DNA of 64,000 nt from Bacillus halotolerans (GCF_001517105.1 NZ_LPVF01000008.1:962942-1026941), one strand, 5' to 3'; positions 1 to 10,088 are shown, counted from the first letter of the stretch. Translations and numbers: made by a program. Notes: generated by a model from the letters alone, not told the origin.

Positions 1-197
<197 letters not shown>

Positions 198-233
198 TTA
201 ACCTTTCAAAAACGATTCTATTCAAACAAATCA

Positions 234-262
234 AGTTTATCAGTGAAGAAACAGAAAGTCAA
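234..262 (-). promoter_or_regulatory. Sigma-A type promoter of purA
   Basis: On the minus strand TTGACT (257-262) and TAAACT (234-239) are separated by exactly 17 nt and lead into purA. The PurBox lies just upstream of the -35. Confidence 0.7.
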
Positions 263-266
263 TTGT

Positions 267-315
267 AAATCCGAACATTAAATTCTTGTAAATCCAAATT
301 CGTTCGCTTTAAATG
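267..315 (-). promoter_or_regulatory. PurR operator (PurBox) upstream of purA
   Basis: AAATCCGAACATT at 267-279 fits the Bacillus PurBox consensus AWWWCCGAACWWT. A weaker opposed CGAAC core is at about 303-313 on the other strand, so the two arms are inverted and about 20 nt apart, as in PurR control regions. PurR with PRPP as effector is the known regulator of purA; the second arm is my inference. Confidence 0.55.
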
Positions 316-388
316 ACTTTAGAAGCGTTTTCTTAAAGATTTGCCTTGAAAAGCTCATGAAACTTTTATCCTTTAGCAGAGGAAAGAA

Positions 389-808
389 TCACTTGCCTGA
401 AATCCCTTTTGTGTTCATAAACACGATCCGCCAGCCGTCTGGATCCTCTATTGTCACCCCTCCATGACTCCAGTACGGGTTCTCAGGTTCAGCCTCCTGA
501 TAGCCCATGCTTTTTAATTTTACAGTGATGGCTTTGATGTCTTCTTCGCTCGGCACATAAAAGACGAGCAGGCTATCTGGGTGGGGAACGGGGGCTGTTC
601 TTTCCTCTGCATGCTGGGTGAATTCCAAGTGGTAATCGGTATGCGGGAGGCCAAACATGACTCCGTCAAACCCATTATGCTGATGAAATTCACCAATTCG
701 TTCTAAGCCCAGCCCTTCTTCATAAAAGCGAATGATCTGATCAAGCCGGCCCGTAGGTCTTGCTATCCGAATTTGCGCGGCATGAAATTGTGAAAAACGA
801 TTTCTCAT
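389..808 (-). CDS. yycE: VOC (glyoxalase/bleomycin-resistance) family protein YycE
   Basis: A 139-residue single-domain vicinal-oxygen-chelate protein. The fold is suggested by the opening strand (HAAQIRIARPTGRLDQIIRFYEE split by the typical helix) and the C-terminal IEDPDGWRIVFMN strand that normally supplies a metal-binding residue. The substrate is unknown; these proteins range from glyoxalases to drug-binding proteins. The ATG has a good RBS (AGGAGAGGG). It sits between purA and dnaC, transcribed in the same direction but separated by about 200 nt from purA and by a dnaC terminator, so it is probably monocistronic. Confidence 0.85.
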   Translation of the reverse strand: MRNRFSQFHAAQIRIARPTGRLDQIIRFYEEGLGLERIGEFHQHNGFDGVMFGLPHTDYHLEFTQHAEERTAPVPHPDSLLVFYVPSEEDIKAITVKLKSMGYQEAEPENPYWSHGGVTIEDPDGWRIVFMNTKGISGK

Positions 809-897
809 TGTTACCCTCTCCTTTTTGTCTCATTTTATTAAAACGCTTTCATTTTTACATCCGCTAAGTGGCTGGTTCCTCTTCAGTCTTTTGGATG

Positions 898-926
898 AGA
901 AAACCCCAAGAAGAAGCTCTTGGGGT
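898..926 (-). terminator. Rho-independent terminator of dnaC
   Basis: Just after the dnaC stop the minus strand reads CCCCAAGA, a short loop, TCTTGGGG and then TTTTCTC. Strong 8-bp stem. Confidence 0.85.
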
Positions 927-2291
927 TTACGCGCCAGGCGGAACACCTGCGTCGTCAAAACGCCGTTCCAGGTTGACGAATTTATTGTATTCTTTTACGA
1001 ACGCAAGAGACACGGTTCCTACCGGGCCGTTACGCTGTTTGGCAATAATGATTTCGATAATGTTTTTGTTCTCAGATTCTTTGTCATAGTAGTCATCACG
1101 GTAAAGGAACGCGACAATATCCGCATCCTGCTCGATACTTCCTGATTCACGGATATCAGACATCATCGGACGTTTATCCTGACGCTGCTCAACGCCACGT
1201 GAAAGCTGAGAAAGCGCGATAACAGGGACTTGAAGCTCCCTGGCGATCGATTTCAGTTCACGGGAAATTTCTGATACTTCCTGCTGACGGTTATCCTTTG
1301 AACGTCCGCTTCCCTGAATCAATTGCAAGTAATCAATCAAAATCATGCCAAGGCCGCTTTCCTGCTTCAAACGGCGGCATTTGGCGCGGATTTCACTGAC
1401 ACGGATACCCGGTGTATCATCGATATAAATCCCGCTGTTGGACAGGCTTCCCATCGCCATCGTCAGCTTACCCCAATCTTCTTCGGTCAGATTTCCTGTA
1501 CGAAGATTTTGGGCATTGATATTTCCCTCGGCACAAAGCATACGCATAACGAGCTGCTCGGCACCCATCTCAAGACTGAAAATGGCTACACTCTCGTCGG
1601 TCTTCGTCGCTACGTTTTGCGCGATATTCAAGGCAAAGGCCGTTTTCCCTACTGACGGACGGGCAGCCACAATAATCAAGTCATTGCGCTGGAATCCGGC
1701 AGTCATCCGATCAAGCTCAGAAAACCCTGTCGGAATCCCGGTAATATCGCCTTTTCGATTGTGAAGTTGCTCGATGTTATCATACGTCTGAACAAGGACA
1801 TCCTTGATATTTTGGAAGGCGCTTGTATTTTTGCGCTGCGCCACTTCCATAATCGTTTTTTCCGCTTCACTGAGTAAATCTTCGACCTCGTCCTCGCGGG
1901 TATATCCGTCCTGAGCGATGGTTGTCGCTGTTCTGATTAACCGGCGAAGAATTGATTTTTCCTCAACGATCTTTGCGTAATATTCTATGTTAGCCGCTGT
2001 CGGCACCGAGTTTGCGATATCAGTCAGATACGATATGCCTCCCACTTCTTCCAGCAGGTCCGTGTTGGCAAGCTCTGACGTCACCGTAACTAAATCAACC
2101 GGTTCACCGCGGTCTCCGAGCACCAGCATCGCATTATAAATTTTTTGGTGAGACATTCTATAGAAATCATCTGGAATCAATACCTCTGAAGCCAGTGTTA
2201 AAGCAGACGGCTGTAAAAAAATAGCGCCTAACACGGCTTGTTCGGCTTCTATATTTTGCGGCGGCAGCCGATCATTCAGAAGGTCTGTCAT
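927..2291 (-). CDS. dnaC: Replicative DNA helicase DnaC (DnaB-type)
   Basis: Hexameric 5'-3' helicase of the replication fork (E. coli DnaB equivalent; called DnaC in Bacillus). From the chosen ATG the protein is 454 residues, the length known for B. subtilis. The N-terminal primase-interacting domain (about 1-150) is followed by the RecA-like motor with Walker A RPSVGKT near 211-217, the Walker B region MILIDYLQLI, and the DnaB-type motif SQLSRGVEQR. An open frame extends 16 codons upstream, but MTDLLNDRLPPQN is the family start and has GAGAGGACGG ahead of it. DnaD, DnaB and DnaI load it at oriC. Confidence 0.97.
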   Translation of the reverse strand: MTDLLNDRLPPQNIEAEQAVLGAIFLQPSALTLASEVLIPDDFYRMSHQKIYNAMLVLGDRGEPVDLVTVTSELANTDLLEEVGGISYLTDIANSVPTAANIEYYAKIVEEKSILRRLIRTATTIAQDGYTREDEVEDLLSEAEKTIMEVAQRKNTSAFQNIKDVLVQTYDNIEQLHNRKGDITGIPTGFSELDRMTAGFQRNDLIIVAARPSVGKTAFALNIAQNVATKTDESVAIFSLEMGAEQLVMRMLCAEGNINAQNLRTGNLTEEDWGKLTMAMGSLSNSGIYIDDTPGIRVSEIRAKCRRLKQESGLGMILIDYLQLIQGSGRSKDNRQQEVSEISRELKSIARELQVPVIALSQLSRGVEQRQDKRPMMSDIRESGSIEQDADIVAFLYRDDYYDKESENKNIIEIIIAKQRNGPVGTVSLAFVKEYNKFVNLERRFDDAGVPPGA

Positions 2292-2460
2292 GCTAAGCAC
2301 CGTCCTCTCATTAAAAATCTCCAAACTCCATTTTACCATTTATCCAGAAAAAAAATAGAAAAATTCTTTGTTTCCCATTTTTTTCAGTCAGCAGATTGGA
2401 TAGTTTCGGACAGTGCCAGGCTGGGAAAAAAACTGATAAAACTTGAGGGAGGAATGAATG

Positions 2461-2661
2461 ATGCTGAAAAAATACGCCGTAACACCCAACGTCGATGCGG
2501 ACGGCTGGTTTATCAAAGTGGAGAATGTGGCGCCTACAGCTTTATACACCTCAAAAGACGCCGCTATTGAAAAAGCGAAGCAGGTAGCCAAAGAGAACAG
2601 TCCGGCGAAGCTTGTGATTTATGACCAGCATAAAAATGTGGAAGATGAATTCTCTTTCTAA
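2461..2661 (+). CDS. yycD: Small DUF2188-type protein YycD
   Basis: A 66-residue cytoplasmic protein of unknown function. Its layout (an N-terminal YAVTPNVDADGW strand, an alanine/lysine-rich helix, then LVIYDQHKNV) is that of the DUF2188 family, in which the conserved glycine-tryptophan and the late strand are typical. ATGs occur at 2458 and 2461; the second is spaced 7 nt from GGGAGGA and gives the usual length. It diverges from dnaC and is followed by its own terminator. Confidence 0.85.
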   Translation: MLKKYAVTPNVDADGWFIKVENVAPTALYTSKDAAIEKAKQVAKENSPAKLVIYDQHKNVEDEFSF

Positions 2662-2662
2662 A

Positions 2663-2694
2663 CTGAAAGCCTTCGCTGCCGCGGGGCTTTTTTT
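2663..2694 (+). terminator. Terminator after yycD
   Basis: AAAGCC, a GC-rich loop region, GGCTTT and T7 immediately follow the yycD stop. Confidence 0.7.
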
Positions 2695-2709
2695 AGCGGG
2701 TGCGACACG

Positions 2710-2913
2710 CTATTCCATCCATTTGAATCCAATACGCATCATGAGATCCGCCGCCTTTTGATACAGCTCCCACTCTTCAAAGGAAGCAAATTTCCCCATC
2801 AGCTCCTGAAGCTTATGCCGCAATGCAATATATTCTTCCAATGTGACAGCTTTCTCTGTGTCTATCTGATGCTCATACAGCATTTGTTTTAATAATGATA
2901 ACGGTTTGTTCAT
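2710..2913 (-). CDS. Small hypothetical protein, 67 residues
   Basis: I do not recognise the function. The product is a short, charged, probably all-helical cytoplasmic protein (LLKQMLYEHQIDTEKAVTLE at the start, FEEWELYQKAADLMMRIGF near the end), with no membrane segment or cysteine motif. The ATG has an excellent RBS (AAGGAGGG) and codon use like its neighbours, so I take it as real. It lies between yycD and yycC, on the opposite strand from both, with its promoter region shared divergently with yycC. The late SFEEWELYQKA segment may form an interaction helix; that is speculation. Confidence 0.75.
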   Translation of the reverse strand: MNKPLSLLKQMLYEHQIDTEKAVTLEEYIALRHKLQELMGKFASFEEWELYQKAADLMMRIGFKWME

Positions 2914-3033
2914 GATGAACCCTCCTTATCTCTTTTATAAGGGGCATTTTCTGAATGCACCATCCCTTTGTGATATCTTCTTACGTTCCGCATCTGATTC
3001 TTGTACAATGGACAAAAGAGAGGAGGGATCTTT

Positions 3034-3174
3034 GTGAGACCTTTGCAAATTTCTGCTGAAACTGCACAAAAGCTTGCAGAGTCTTTGAATCTGCCGCTTG
3101 AACAGATCATGCATATGCCTCAGCATATTCTGCTTGCCAAAATGGCTGAATTGCAGAAAGAGGACAAATCATAA
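3034..3174 (+). CDS. yycC: YycC-like microprotein, 46 residues
   Basis: A GTG-started gene too short for a 60-residue cutoff. The product begins VRPLQISAETAQKLAE and continues with LPLEQIMHMPQHIL, the signature of the YycC-like family of small Bacillus proteins. Function unknown; it is predicted to be helical and cytoplasmic. AGGAGGG lies 8 nt before the GTG, and the frame ends just ahead of yycB. The strong RBS and family resemblance make this a real gene. Confidence 0.85.
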   Translation: MRPLQISAETAQKLAESLNLPLEQIMHMPQHILLAKMAELQKEDKS

Positions 3175-3246
3175 CCTGCACTCGCATACTTGCTTACATG
3201 TATCGGAATGATATTAAGTATATGTTAGAAAAGAGGAGTAACTGCT

Positions 3247-4455
3247 TTGCCACATCCACAAAATAAAAAAATCCAATCGTTTTGGCTGATTGCCGGTATT
3301 ATCTTTATTGCGTTTAACTTAAGACCCGCAATCACTTCAGTCGGGCCGGTCATCAGCTCCATCAGGATCGAGCTGCACATGTCCAATGGGGCAGCCGGTT
3401 TTTTGACCGCACTGCCGCTGCTTTCGTTTGCCGTTCTTTCTCCGCTCGCGCCTAAGCTCGGACGGCGCCTCGGAAATGAGCGAACCTTATGGCTTGGTCT
3501 CCTGATACTGTTTATCGGTGTTTTGATTCGATCTGCCGGCTATACCCCCGCTTTGTTTTTCGGAACGGCACTCATCGGAATCGGAATTGCGATCGGAAAC
3601 GTACTTTTGCCAAGCTTAATCAAACATAAATACCCTGAAAAGCCAGGGATCATGATCAGCCTGTATACGACATCAATGAATATATTCGCTGCTTTAGCAT
3701 CAGGTCTCAGCGTTCCTTTAGCGTCCCAGTTGGATGGCGGATGGAAACAGGGATTTCTTTTATGGGGAGGCTTGGCATGTCTAGCCTTGCTGATTTGGAT
3801 ACCTCAGCTTCGCCATCGGGATGCGTCCAACCAGACGCCGCAGCTTAAAACCAGTCCGATTTGGGCTTCCAAAGTGGCATGGTTTGTCACCATCTTCATG
3901 GGCCTGCAATCATTTTTATTTTACAGCAGTATCGCCTGGTTTCCTGAGATTCTTCGTTCACACGGGATTGATACGTCAACCGCTGGATGGCTGGTATCAC
4001 TCATGCAATTTGCGAGTCTGCCTTCCACTTTTCTGACACCGGTTTTAGCTGACCGCGTGAAACATCAGCGCGGTATCGTTGCAGCGCTGACCGCAGTCTA
4101 TCTGATCGGTCTATGCGGATTATTAACAGGCGGCAGCCATGCGATGCTTGCCATCTGGATGGTGATTATCGGTATCGGACAAGGCTCCAGCATTAGTCTG
4201 GCACTCACTCTCATTGGACTCCGCAGTGAAAATGCGTATCAGGCTGCAGCGCTGTCAGGCATGTCACAGTCATTTGGCTACCTTCTTGCAGCCGTCGGGC
4301 CGATCTTTGTCGGGTATCTCTTTGACCAGACACATTCATGGACAATGCCGATTGTGCTTCTTATTGCTGCTTTAATCGTCATGGGAACAGCAGGACTCGG
4401 GGCAGGACGCGATCGATACGTCCTTCAGACAGAGAGAAAGAGAAATTCAGCGTAA
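3247..4455 (+). CDS. yycB: Major facilitator superfamily transporter YycB (CynX/NimT type)
   Basis: A 402-residue integral membrane protein with about 12 hydrophobic segments. The N-terminal FNLRPAITSVGPV segment and the LAPKLGRRLGNERT loop between TM2 and TM3 are typical of the CynX/NimT (cyanate/2-nitroimidazole) branch of MFS transporters. The natural substrate in Bacillus is unknown; export of a small toxic compound is plausible but unproven. The start is TTG, 8 nt after GAGGAG. A terminator follows the stop, so the gene is probably transcribed alone or with yycC. Confidence 0.88.
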   Translation: MPHPQNKKIQSFWLIAGIIFIAFNLRPAITSVGPVISSIRIELHMSNGAAGFLTALPLLSFAVLSPLAPKLGRRLGNERTLWLGLLILFIGVLIRSAGYTPALFFGTALIGIGIAIGNVLLPSLIKHKYPEKPGIMISLYTTSMNIFAALASGLSVPLASQLDGGWKQGFLLWGGLACLALLIWIPQLRHRDASNQTPQLKTSPIWASKVAWFVTIFMGLQSFLFYSSIAWFPEILRSHGIDTSTAGWLVSLMQFASLPSTFLTPVLADRVKHQRGIVAALTAVYLIGLCGLLTGGSHAMLAIWMVIIGIGQGSSISLALTLIGLRSENAYQAAALSGMSQSFGYLLAAVGPIFVGYLFDQTHSWTMPIVLLIAALIVMGTAGLGAGRDRYVLQTERKRNSA

Positions 4456-4458
4456 AAA

Positions 4459-4492
4459 AAGGGCGGGGAAGTTGTCTCCGTCTCTTTTTTTA
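4459..4492 (+). terminator. Terminator after yycB
   Basis: GGGCGGGGA can pair with TCTCCGTCT (9 bp with three G-U pairs), followed by CTTTTTTT. Weaker stem than its neighbours. Confidence 0.55.
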
Positions 4493-4590
4493 TGAAAAAG
4501 CTGTCAGACATTCCTTGAATCTTTATGGTTTATTCATAAGTTTTTCATATTTGTTTTTTACAATAGGACATCATAAAGAGGTGAAAAACG

Positions 4591-6660
4591 ATGAAAACCA
4601 AACGTTTCGACACAGTCCTTATTGTTATTTTGCTTGCAGCGGCTTTTCTCAACACCTATCACATTTGGCAGGATGACGCCGCGAACCAATACTATCTGGC
4701 AGCGGTGAAAAGCATGACGCAAAGCTTCCACAATTTCTTCTATGCGTCATTTGACCCTTCTGGATTCGTAACAGTCGATAAGCCGCCTGTTGTTTTGTGG
4801 ATTCAAACGATTTTCGCGCTGATCTTTGGTGTTCATACGTGGAGTGTCATCATTCCTCAGGCTCTCGCCGGGGTTGGATCGGTATTCCTTCTGTACAGAA
4901 TGATCAAACCGACATTTGGCATTGGAGCGGCCCGCGCCGCCGCACTTGTCATGGCGCTGACACCGATCGCAGTCGCCGTCAGCCGGACAAACAACATTGA
5001 CAGTATGCTTGTCTTTACCTTATTGCTCGGTTCATCATGCCTGCTTCGGGCGGTCAAACAAGGCAAGCTCGTTTGGCTCCTGACGGCTTTTGGCCTGATC
5101 GGCCTTGCATTTAATATGAAAATGATGCAAGCCTTTATGGTATTACCTGCATTTGTGTTATTCTACCTGATTGCTTCTCGGGCTTCGCTAAAGAAAAAAA
5201 TAGGTTCGCTGATTCTGTCTCTTATCCTCCTAACCGGTATATCGCTCTCATGGGCGGTTATTGTGGATTCAACATCCTCCTCCAGCCGGCCGTATATCGG
5301 AAGCAGCCAGACAAACTCTGTGTTAGAACTCGCCTTCGGATATAACGGCACAGAGCGGCTGCTTGGGCAAACCACCGGCCTTGCACGCGGTGCAGGCGGC
5401 GGTAACATGCAGAATAATGGCACGATGCAAGCGCCAAATCACAATGAATCCTCTGACGGAACCTCTTCATCTCAGAACAGAAACAGCAAGGCAGATGGAA
5501 ATCAAAACAGCACCGGTTCCTTCGGGGGCAATGCACAGGCTCCTCAGCCGCCTTCTGGACAAAGCGGCGCTTCCAATGGAGGGGGAGGCACACCTCCAAC
5601 AGGCGGACCAGGAAATGGAGGACCCGGCGGTGGCGGCGGAAAAAGCATGAACATGTTCGGCACAGGTGATGCAGGACTGCTTCGTCTCTTCCAATCTGCT
5701 CTTTCCGGCCAGATCAGCTGGATGCTTCCATTCGCATTGATCGGATTACTAGGTGTAATTGTCAGCTGGTACCGTGATCGCCGCGGTCAGGCTACAGAAA
5801 TGAAAGAAACGATATTCTGGACAGCATGGCTCTTACCTGTGGCAGGTTTCTTCAGCATCGCGGGATTCTTCCACCAGTATTACTTGATTATGCTGGCACC
5901 GCCGATTGCCGCACTTTCCGGTATCGGATGGTATACAATGTATCGCTTATACAAAAACAATAAAGATTGGGCAAGCTGCCTGCTGCCAGCGGCCGTCTTC
6001 ATCACAGCCGCATTCCAAGTCTATATGTTAAGTGCTTATACAAGCCAAATCGGCAGTGGTTGGATGTATGTACTCGGACTCGCAGGACTCGGCATCACCA
6101 TTGCTCTGCTCATGTTCAAAAGCAGCAAACAGCTAATCATTGTCAGCTTATGCGTGCTGCTGCTCGCACCAATCTACTGGTCAACAACGCCGCTTTTATA
6201 CGGGGGCAACAGCGTTCTTCCTGAATCCGGCCCGCAGCTTAAAAGCTCGGCAAACGGAGGAAACATGTTCTCCTCAGAAATGGACACCGGTCTCCTGTCT
6301 TATCTGAGGGAGCATAATACCGGCGAAGAGTATTTATTTGCTACGTTGACAACCGTAACGGCTGCGCCATATATCATCAATACAGATGAATCTGTCATGG
6401 CACTCGGCGGCTTCAACGGCACAGATCCGATTCTGACTGTCTCTGAGCTGAAAAAACTGGTCAATGAGGGCAAAGTGAAATACTTCCTGCTATCAGAAAC
6501 TAACTCAGGCAATACTGAACTCGTTTCTTGGATCAAGAAACACGGCCAAGAAATATCTTCTGACGAGTACAGCAGTTCCACGAGCAGCACAAGCAGCCTG
6601 CAAGGCATGAAAGGTGGACCTGGCGGAGAAAGCCGGCAAACCCTTTATCTCACAGAATAA
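4591..6660 (+). CDS. yycA: ArnT/PMT-like membrane glycosyltransferase YycA
   Basis: A 689-residue polytopic protein of the GT39/ArnT (PMT_2) superfamily, which transfers sugars from polyprenyl-phosphate donors on the outer face of the membrane. The first extracytoplasmic loop shows DDAANQYYLAAV, DPSGFVTVDKPPVVLWIQ and the AVSRTNNIDSML segment typical of the family. Residues about 265-352 form a low-complexity Gly/Asn/Ser/Pro-rich insert in an outside loop, and the C-terminus is again Ser/Gly-rich. The acceptor is unknown; the Bacillus paralogue YkcB shares this layout. Start ATG with GAGGTG RBS. Single gene closed by a bidirectional terminator. Confidence 0.88.
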   Translation: MKTKRFDTVLIVILLAAAFLNTYHIWQDDAANQYYLAAVKSMTQSFHNFFYASFDPSGFVTVDKPPVVLWIQTIFALIFGVHTWSVIIPQALAGVGSVFLLYRMIKPTFGIGAARAAALVMALTPIAVAVSRTNNIDSMLVFTLLLGSSCLLRAVKQGKLVWLLTAFGLIGLAFNMKMMQAFMVLPAFVLFYLIASRASLKKKIGSLILSLILLTGISLSWAVIVDSTSSSSRPYIGSSQTNSVLELAFGYNGTERLLGQTTGLARGAGGGNMQNNGTMQAPNHNESSDGTSSSQNRNSKADGNQNSTGSFGGNAQAPQPPSGQSGASNGGGGTPPTGGPGNGGPGGGGGKSMNMFGTGDAGLLRLFQSALSGQISWMLPFALIGLLGVIVSWYRDRRGQATEMKETIFWTAWLLPVAGFFSIAGFFHQYYLIMLAPPIAALSGIGWYTMYRLYKNNKDWASCLLPAAVFITAAFQVYMLSAYTSQIGSGWMYVLGLAGLGITIALLMFKSSKQLIIVSLCVLLLAPIYWSTTPLLYGGNSVLPESGPQLKSSANGGNMFSSEMDTGLLSYLREHNTGEEYLFATLTTVTAAPYIINTDESVMALGGFNGTDPILTVSELKKLVNEGKVKYFLLSETNSGNTELVSWIKKHGQEISSDEYSSSTSSTSSLQGMKGGPGGESRQTLYLTE

Positions 6661-6694
6661 AAAAAGAGGCTTGGATCAATCCAAGCCTCTTTTC
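6661..6694. terminator. Bidirectional terminator between yycA and rplI
   Basis: A near-perfect palindrome, AGAGGCTTGGA and TCCAAGCCTCT, is flanked by A-run and T-run, serving the convergent genes yycA and rplI. Confidence 0.9.
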
Positions 6695-6696
6695 TA

Positions 6697-7146
6697 TTAA
6701 GCTTCTTCTTTCACATGTACCTTTAACACAGCCTGCACCTCAGGATGCAATTTCACAGGAACGTTTGTATATCCTAACGCACGGATGCCGTCCGGCAGTT
6801 CCAGCTTCCGCTTATCCACTTTAATGTTATGGTCTTTTTGAAGCTGTTCAGTAATTTGCTTGCTTGTGACAGAGCCGAACAAACGGCCGCCTTCACCTGA
6901 TTTCGCGCTGAGCTCAACAGTCAGTTTTTCTAATGTTTCTTTTAAACTCTTTGCCTGCTCAAGCTCTGCGATGGCTTCTTTTTTCTCTTTCTGCTTTTGA
7001 CCGTTTAGTACACTGATGTTTGACGCGTTCGCTTCAACCGCGAGGCCTTTTTTAATCAGAAAGTTATGCGCATAACCGTCTGCTACGTTTTTCACTTCGC
7101 CTTTTTTTCCTTTTCCTTTTACATCCTGTAAGAAAATAACCTTCAT
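6697..7146 (-). CDS. rplI: Ribosomal protein L9
   Basis: Large-subunit protein that binds 23S rRNA near the L1 stalk. 149 residues, as expected. The N-terminal domain has the signature [19 protein letters not shown], followed by the long charged connecting helix ([17 protein letters not shown]) and the C-terminal RNA-binding domain. Its ATG overlaps the gdpP stop by 4 nt (ATGA), so it is translationally coupled to gdpP and transcribed from the yybS-gdpP-rplI operon. Confidence 0.98.
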   Translation of the reverse strand: MKVIFLQDVKGKGKKGEVKNVADGYAHNFLIKKGLAVEANASNISVLNGQKQKEKKEAIAELEQAKSLKETLEKLTVELSAKSGEGGRLFGSVTSKQITEQLQKDHNIKVDKRKLELPDGIRALGYTNVPVKLHPEVQAVLKVHVKEEA

Positions 7147-9122
7147 CTTTGTACGCCTCCCTCAAAATACTCATCTATGGCGCCCTTCAGCCGCTCCAGC
7201 GCTTCTGTTACTGAAATGCCGGATAACTGAGTCGCCGCATTTGTTAAATGTCCTCCGCCTTCCAGCGCCTCCATGATGATCTGAACATTCACATCGCCAA
7301 GAGACCTCGCACTGATACAAACAGTTTGTTCATCACGTCTTGCTACCGCAAATGAAGCCTCAACCTCGCTCATCGACAGCAGTGAATCCGCAGCCTGCGC
7401 AATCAGCACTTGATCGAAATATTCATCCTCATTCTCAGGCAGAGACGCAATCGCGATGTTCTCTTTATAGAGGGCCGTATGCTGGATCAGCTTCGCCCGT
7501 TTAATATAGGAATCAACGGTTTCTTTGAGGAACTTCTGCACAAGCACCGTATCGGCGCCTTTCGCTCTTAAATATGAAGCTGCATCAAAGGTCCGCGAGC
7601 CCGTGCGGAGTGAAAAGCTCTTTGTATCCACTATTATACCAGCTAATAGGGCGGTTGCTTCAATCATATTGATTTTTAAGCGCTTCGGCTGATACTCTAG
7701 CAGCTCTGTCACCAATTCCGCTGTTGATGAAGCGTACGGCTCCATATAGACGAGCAGCGGGTCTCTGATAAATTCTTCGCCTCTGCGGTGATGGTCGATG
7801 ACCACAATATGTTCAATTTTGTTTACCAGCCGTTCTTCCATGACAAGCGACGGCTTATGTGTATCCACGATGACAAGCAGCGTGTCGTCATTGGCAATTT
7901 CCATCGCTTCTTCAGGCGTAATGAACCTTGACCACAGATCTTCATATTTTTTAATTTCCTCAATCAAGCGCTGCACACTTGAACCGATTTGATTCGGATC
8001 AATCACAATAAATCCATCTTTGTTATTTGCCTGTGACACCTTTAATATCCCGATCGCCGCGCCGATAGAATCCATGTCGGGGAATTTGTGTCCCATGATA
8101 ATCACATTGCTGCTTTCAGAAACGATTTCCTTTAAAGCATGAGAAATCACGCGGGCGCGCACCCTTGTTCGCTTCTCCATCGGGTTTGTTTTACCGCCGT
8201 AAAACTTCACTTTACCGTTTGGCAGCTTAATGGCTACCTGGTCTCCGCCGCGTCCCAGCGCTAAGTCCAGACTGGATTGCGCCAAATCGCCAAGCTCTTT
8301 TAGCGATGAGACCGAAGCTCCTATACCAACGCTTAAGGTCAGCGCAACGCCGTCAAATGAAGTTTTTTCCCGTACCTCATCCAGAATCGAAAACTTCGAA
8401 TTTTCAAGTTCGGTTAAAATGTGTTCATTAAGCACAGCAATGAAACGTTCGGATGAAGTCCTTTTCAGGAATATTCCATACTCCTGCGCCCAAGCGTTGA
8501 GCAAAGATGTCACTTGGCTGTTCATCGTGCTTCTCGTCTGGTCGTCTAATCCTTGGGTCACATCATCATAGTTATCAAGGAAAATATAGGCCAGCACAGT
8601 TCTTTCATTTTCATATTGCTTTTCAATCTGTATCTGTTCCGTCACATCGAAGAAATAAAGCAGACGCTCATCCCGTTTGATGACCACTTTAAATTTTCGG
8701 TCATTCAATGTAACCGTTTCCGATTCTACCTCTTGTTTGATGAGCGGCACAACTGATTCACAAGTATCATAAAGTGATCTCCCCACTAATGTACTTTCAT
8801 TAAAGCAAGAAGAGAGAAACGGATTTGCCCATTCTATATAGTATTGATCATTAAAAAGCATGATGCCGATCGGCATTTCCATCAATGCCTCTTCACCGAC
8901 TTTTTTCAACCTGTAGGATAACGTAGAAATATAAGCGTCAATCTCTTTTCGAATAAGAGAATCCGCGCGTTTTATAAAAAACAGTATAACTGCAAGCAGC
9001 AACACTTCGACGGTTCCTATGATCCAGTTAAAATAAAAGCTGATGAGGATTGTAATGATTGACAAAGTAATCAATGCATAGATGGGATACCGAAACAACG
9101 GTTTTTCATAAAAGCTTGGCAT
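7143..9122 (-). CDS. gdpP: Cyclic-di-AMP phosphodiesterase GdpP
   Basis: Membrane-bound enzyme that degrades c-di-AMP and so affects cell-wall and potassium homeostasis. The order seen is two N-terminal membrane segments (about 12-50), a PAS domain, a degenerate GGDEF domain (about 170-300) and a C-terminal DHH/DHHA1 phosphodiesterase. The DHH metal motifs [11 protein letters not shown] (about 343), VDTHKP and IDHHRRGEE (about 443) are intact, as is GGGHLTNAA near the end. ATG at 9122 gives 659 residues with GGGGAG 8 nt upstream; a GTG three codons earlier overlaps that RBS. Operon with yybS and rplI. Confidence 0.97.
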   Translation of the reverse strand: MPSFYEKPLFRYPIYALITLSIITILISFYFNWIIGTVEVLLLAVILFFIKRADSLIRKEIDAYISTLSYRLKKVGEEALMEMPIGIMLFNDQYYIEWANPFLSSCFNESTLVGRSLYDTCESVVPLIKQEVESETVTLNDRKFKVVIKRDERLLYFFDVTEQIQIEKQYENERTVLAYIFLDNYDDVTQGLDDQTRSTMNSQVTSLLNAWAQEYGIFLKRTSSERFIAVLNEHILTELENSKFSILDEVREKTSFDGVALTLSVGIGASVSSLKELGDLAQSSLDLALGRGGDQVAIKLPNGKVKFYGGKTNPMEKRTRVRARVISHALKEIVSESSNVIIMGHKFPDMDSIGAAIGILKVSQANNKDGFIVIDPNQIGSSVQRLIEEIKKYEDLWSRFITPEEAMEIANDDTLLVIVDTHKPSLVMEERLVNKIEHIVVIDHHRRGEEFIRDPLLVYMEPYASSTAELVTELLEYQPKRLKINMIEATALLAGIIVDTKSFSLRTGSRTFDAASYLRAKGADTVLVQKFLKETVDSYIKRAKLIQHTALYKENIAIASLPENEDEYFDQVLIAQAADSLLSMSEVEASFAVARRDEQTVCISARSLGDVNVQIIMEALEGGGHLTNAATQLSGISVTEALERLKGAIDEYFEGGVQR

Positions 9123-9158
9123 TTCTATCACTCCCCACCATGTGAGTACAACTCATAT

Positions 9159-10088
9159 TCACTTCACCTTATTCCTTATGTTAAAGCCCATGTCCATAAC
9201 GCCTAAAATGCGAATGGCTGCCATAAAAATCGGATGCAGCAGACCAAGAATGACTGCAATGACGGCGACTGCCTTCGGATATTTTTTCTTATGGCAATAG
9301 AAAAAGATAAATGATAAACCCTGGATAAAAATAAGAAACCCGAGTATAAACTCCCCATTTAAAGCGATAGAGTACAGCATTTGGCCTTTTTCTAAAGGCA
9401 GAAATGAAAGAATGACAATCAACAAATACAGTACTACCACACTTTGCGGAAACTTCAACTCTCTAAAAGGCTTTAGACTAGGAATATCGGGGGAGAATCG
9501 CCTTAAGAGCGGCTTAGCGATAAGGTAACTGAGGAAAGAAAAAATGGCTCCTACCATCACGATAGCTGTTGGAAAAAGATATTGAACCGTACTCAATTGT
9601 TCTTCCATCAGTTTCATTTGTTTCTCAAGCTCTTCAGCATTACCCGATTGTTTCAAAACGGATTCAACGATATCGAGTGATTGCCGGTATTGTGTCATTG
9701 CTTCATCAATGATATTGATACCCAAAAACTGAATGCTTATCACAAAATAGAACACGATACAAAGCATATAAATAAGGGCACCCGAAATAATAGCATGACC
9801 GGGTTCTCTTTTTTTGAAAAAATGCCCCATGGCAATGCCCGCACAAGCTGACATAAAAGCTACAATAAGTCCGTTAAAGGACCCGACAATAAAGACAACA
9901 GGAAGACTGACAGCGCCCATCCACAATCCTAATTTCAATCCGTGTCTGATCGTATAAAGAATCATAGGCAGCGGCAGTGCAAATAACAGAATTGTTCCAA
10001 TCAATGGAACATAAACGACCAACAGTGTGATGATCGCAAACAAACTGATTAAAATAGCACCTTCCATTAATGCTCTTGTTTGTTTCAC
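9159..10088 (-). CDS. yybS: DUF2232 membrane protein YybS
   Basis: A 309-residue integral membrane protein with about eight hydrophobic segments and a charged central loop (SVLKQSGNAEELEKQMKLME). It belongs to the YybS/DUF2232 family, conserved upstream of gdpP-rplI in Firmicutes. Some relatives resemble S-components of vitamin transporters, but no substrate is known. GTG start with GAGGTG at good spacing. It is probably first gene of the yybS-gdpP-rplI operon; 36 nt separate it from gdpP. Confidence 0.88.
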   Translation of the reverse strand: MKQTRALMEGAILISLFAIITLLVVYVPLIGTILLFALPLPMILYTIRHGLKLGLWMGAVSLPVVFIVGSFNGLIVAFMSACAGIAMGHFFKKREPGHAIISGALIYMLCIVFYFVISIQFLGINIIDEAMTQYRQSLDIVESVLKQSGNAEELEKQMKLMEEQLSTVQYLFPTAIVMVGAIFSFLSYLIAKPLLRRFSPDIPSLKPFRELKFPQSVVVLYLLIVILSFLPLEKGQMLYSIALNGEFILGFLIFIQGLSFIFFYCHKKKYPKAVAVIAVILGLLHPIFMAAIRILGVMDMGFNIRNKVK

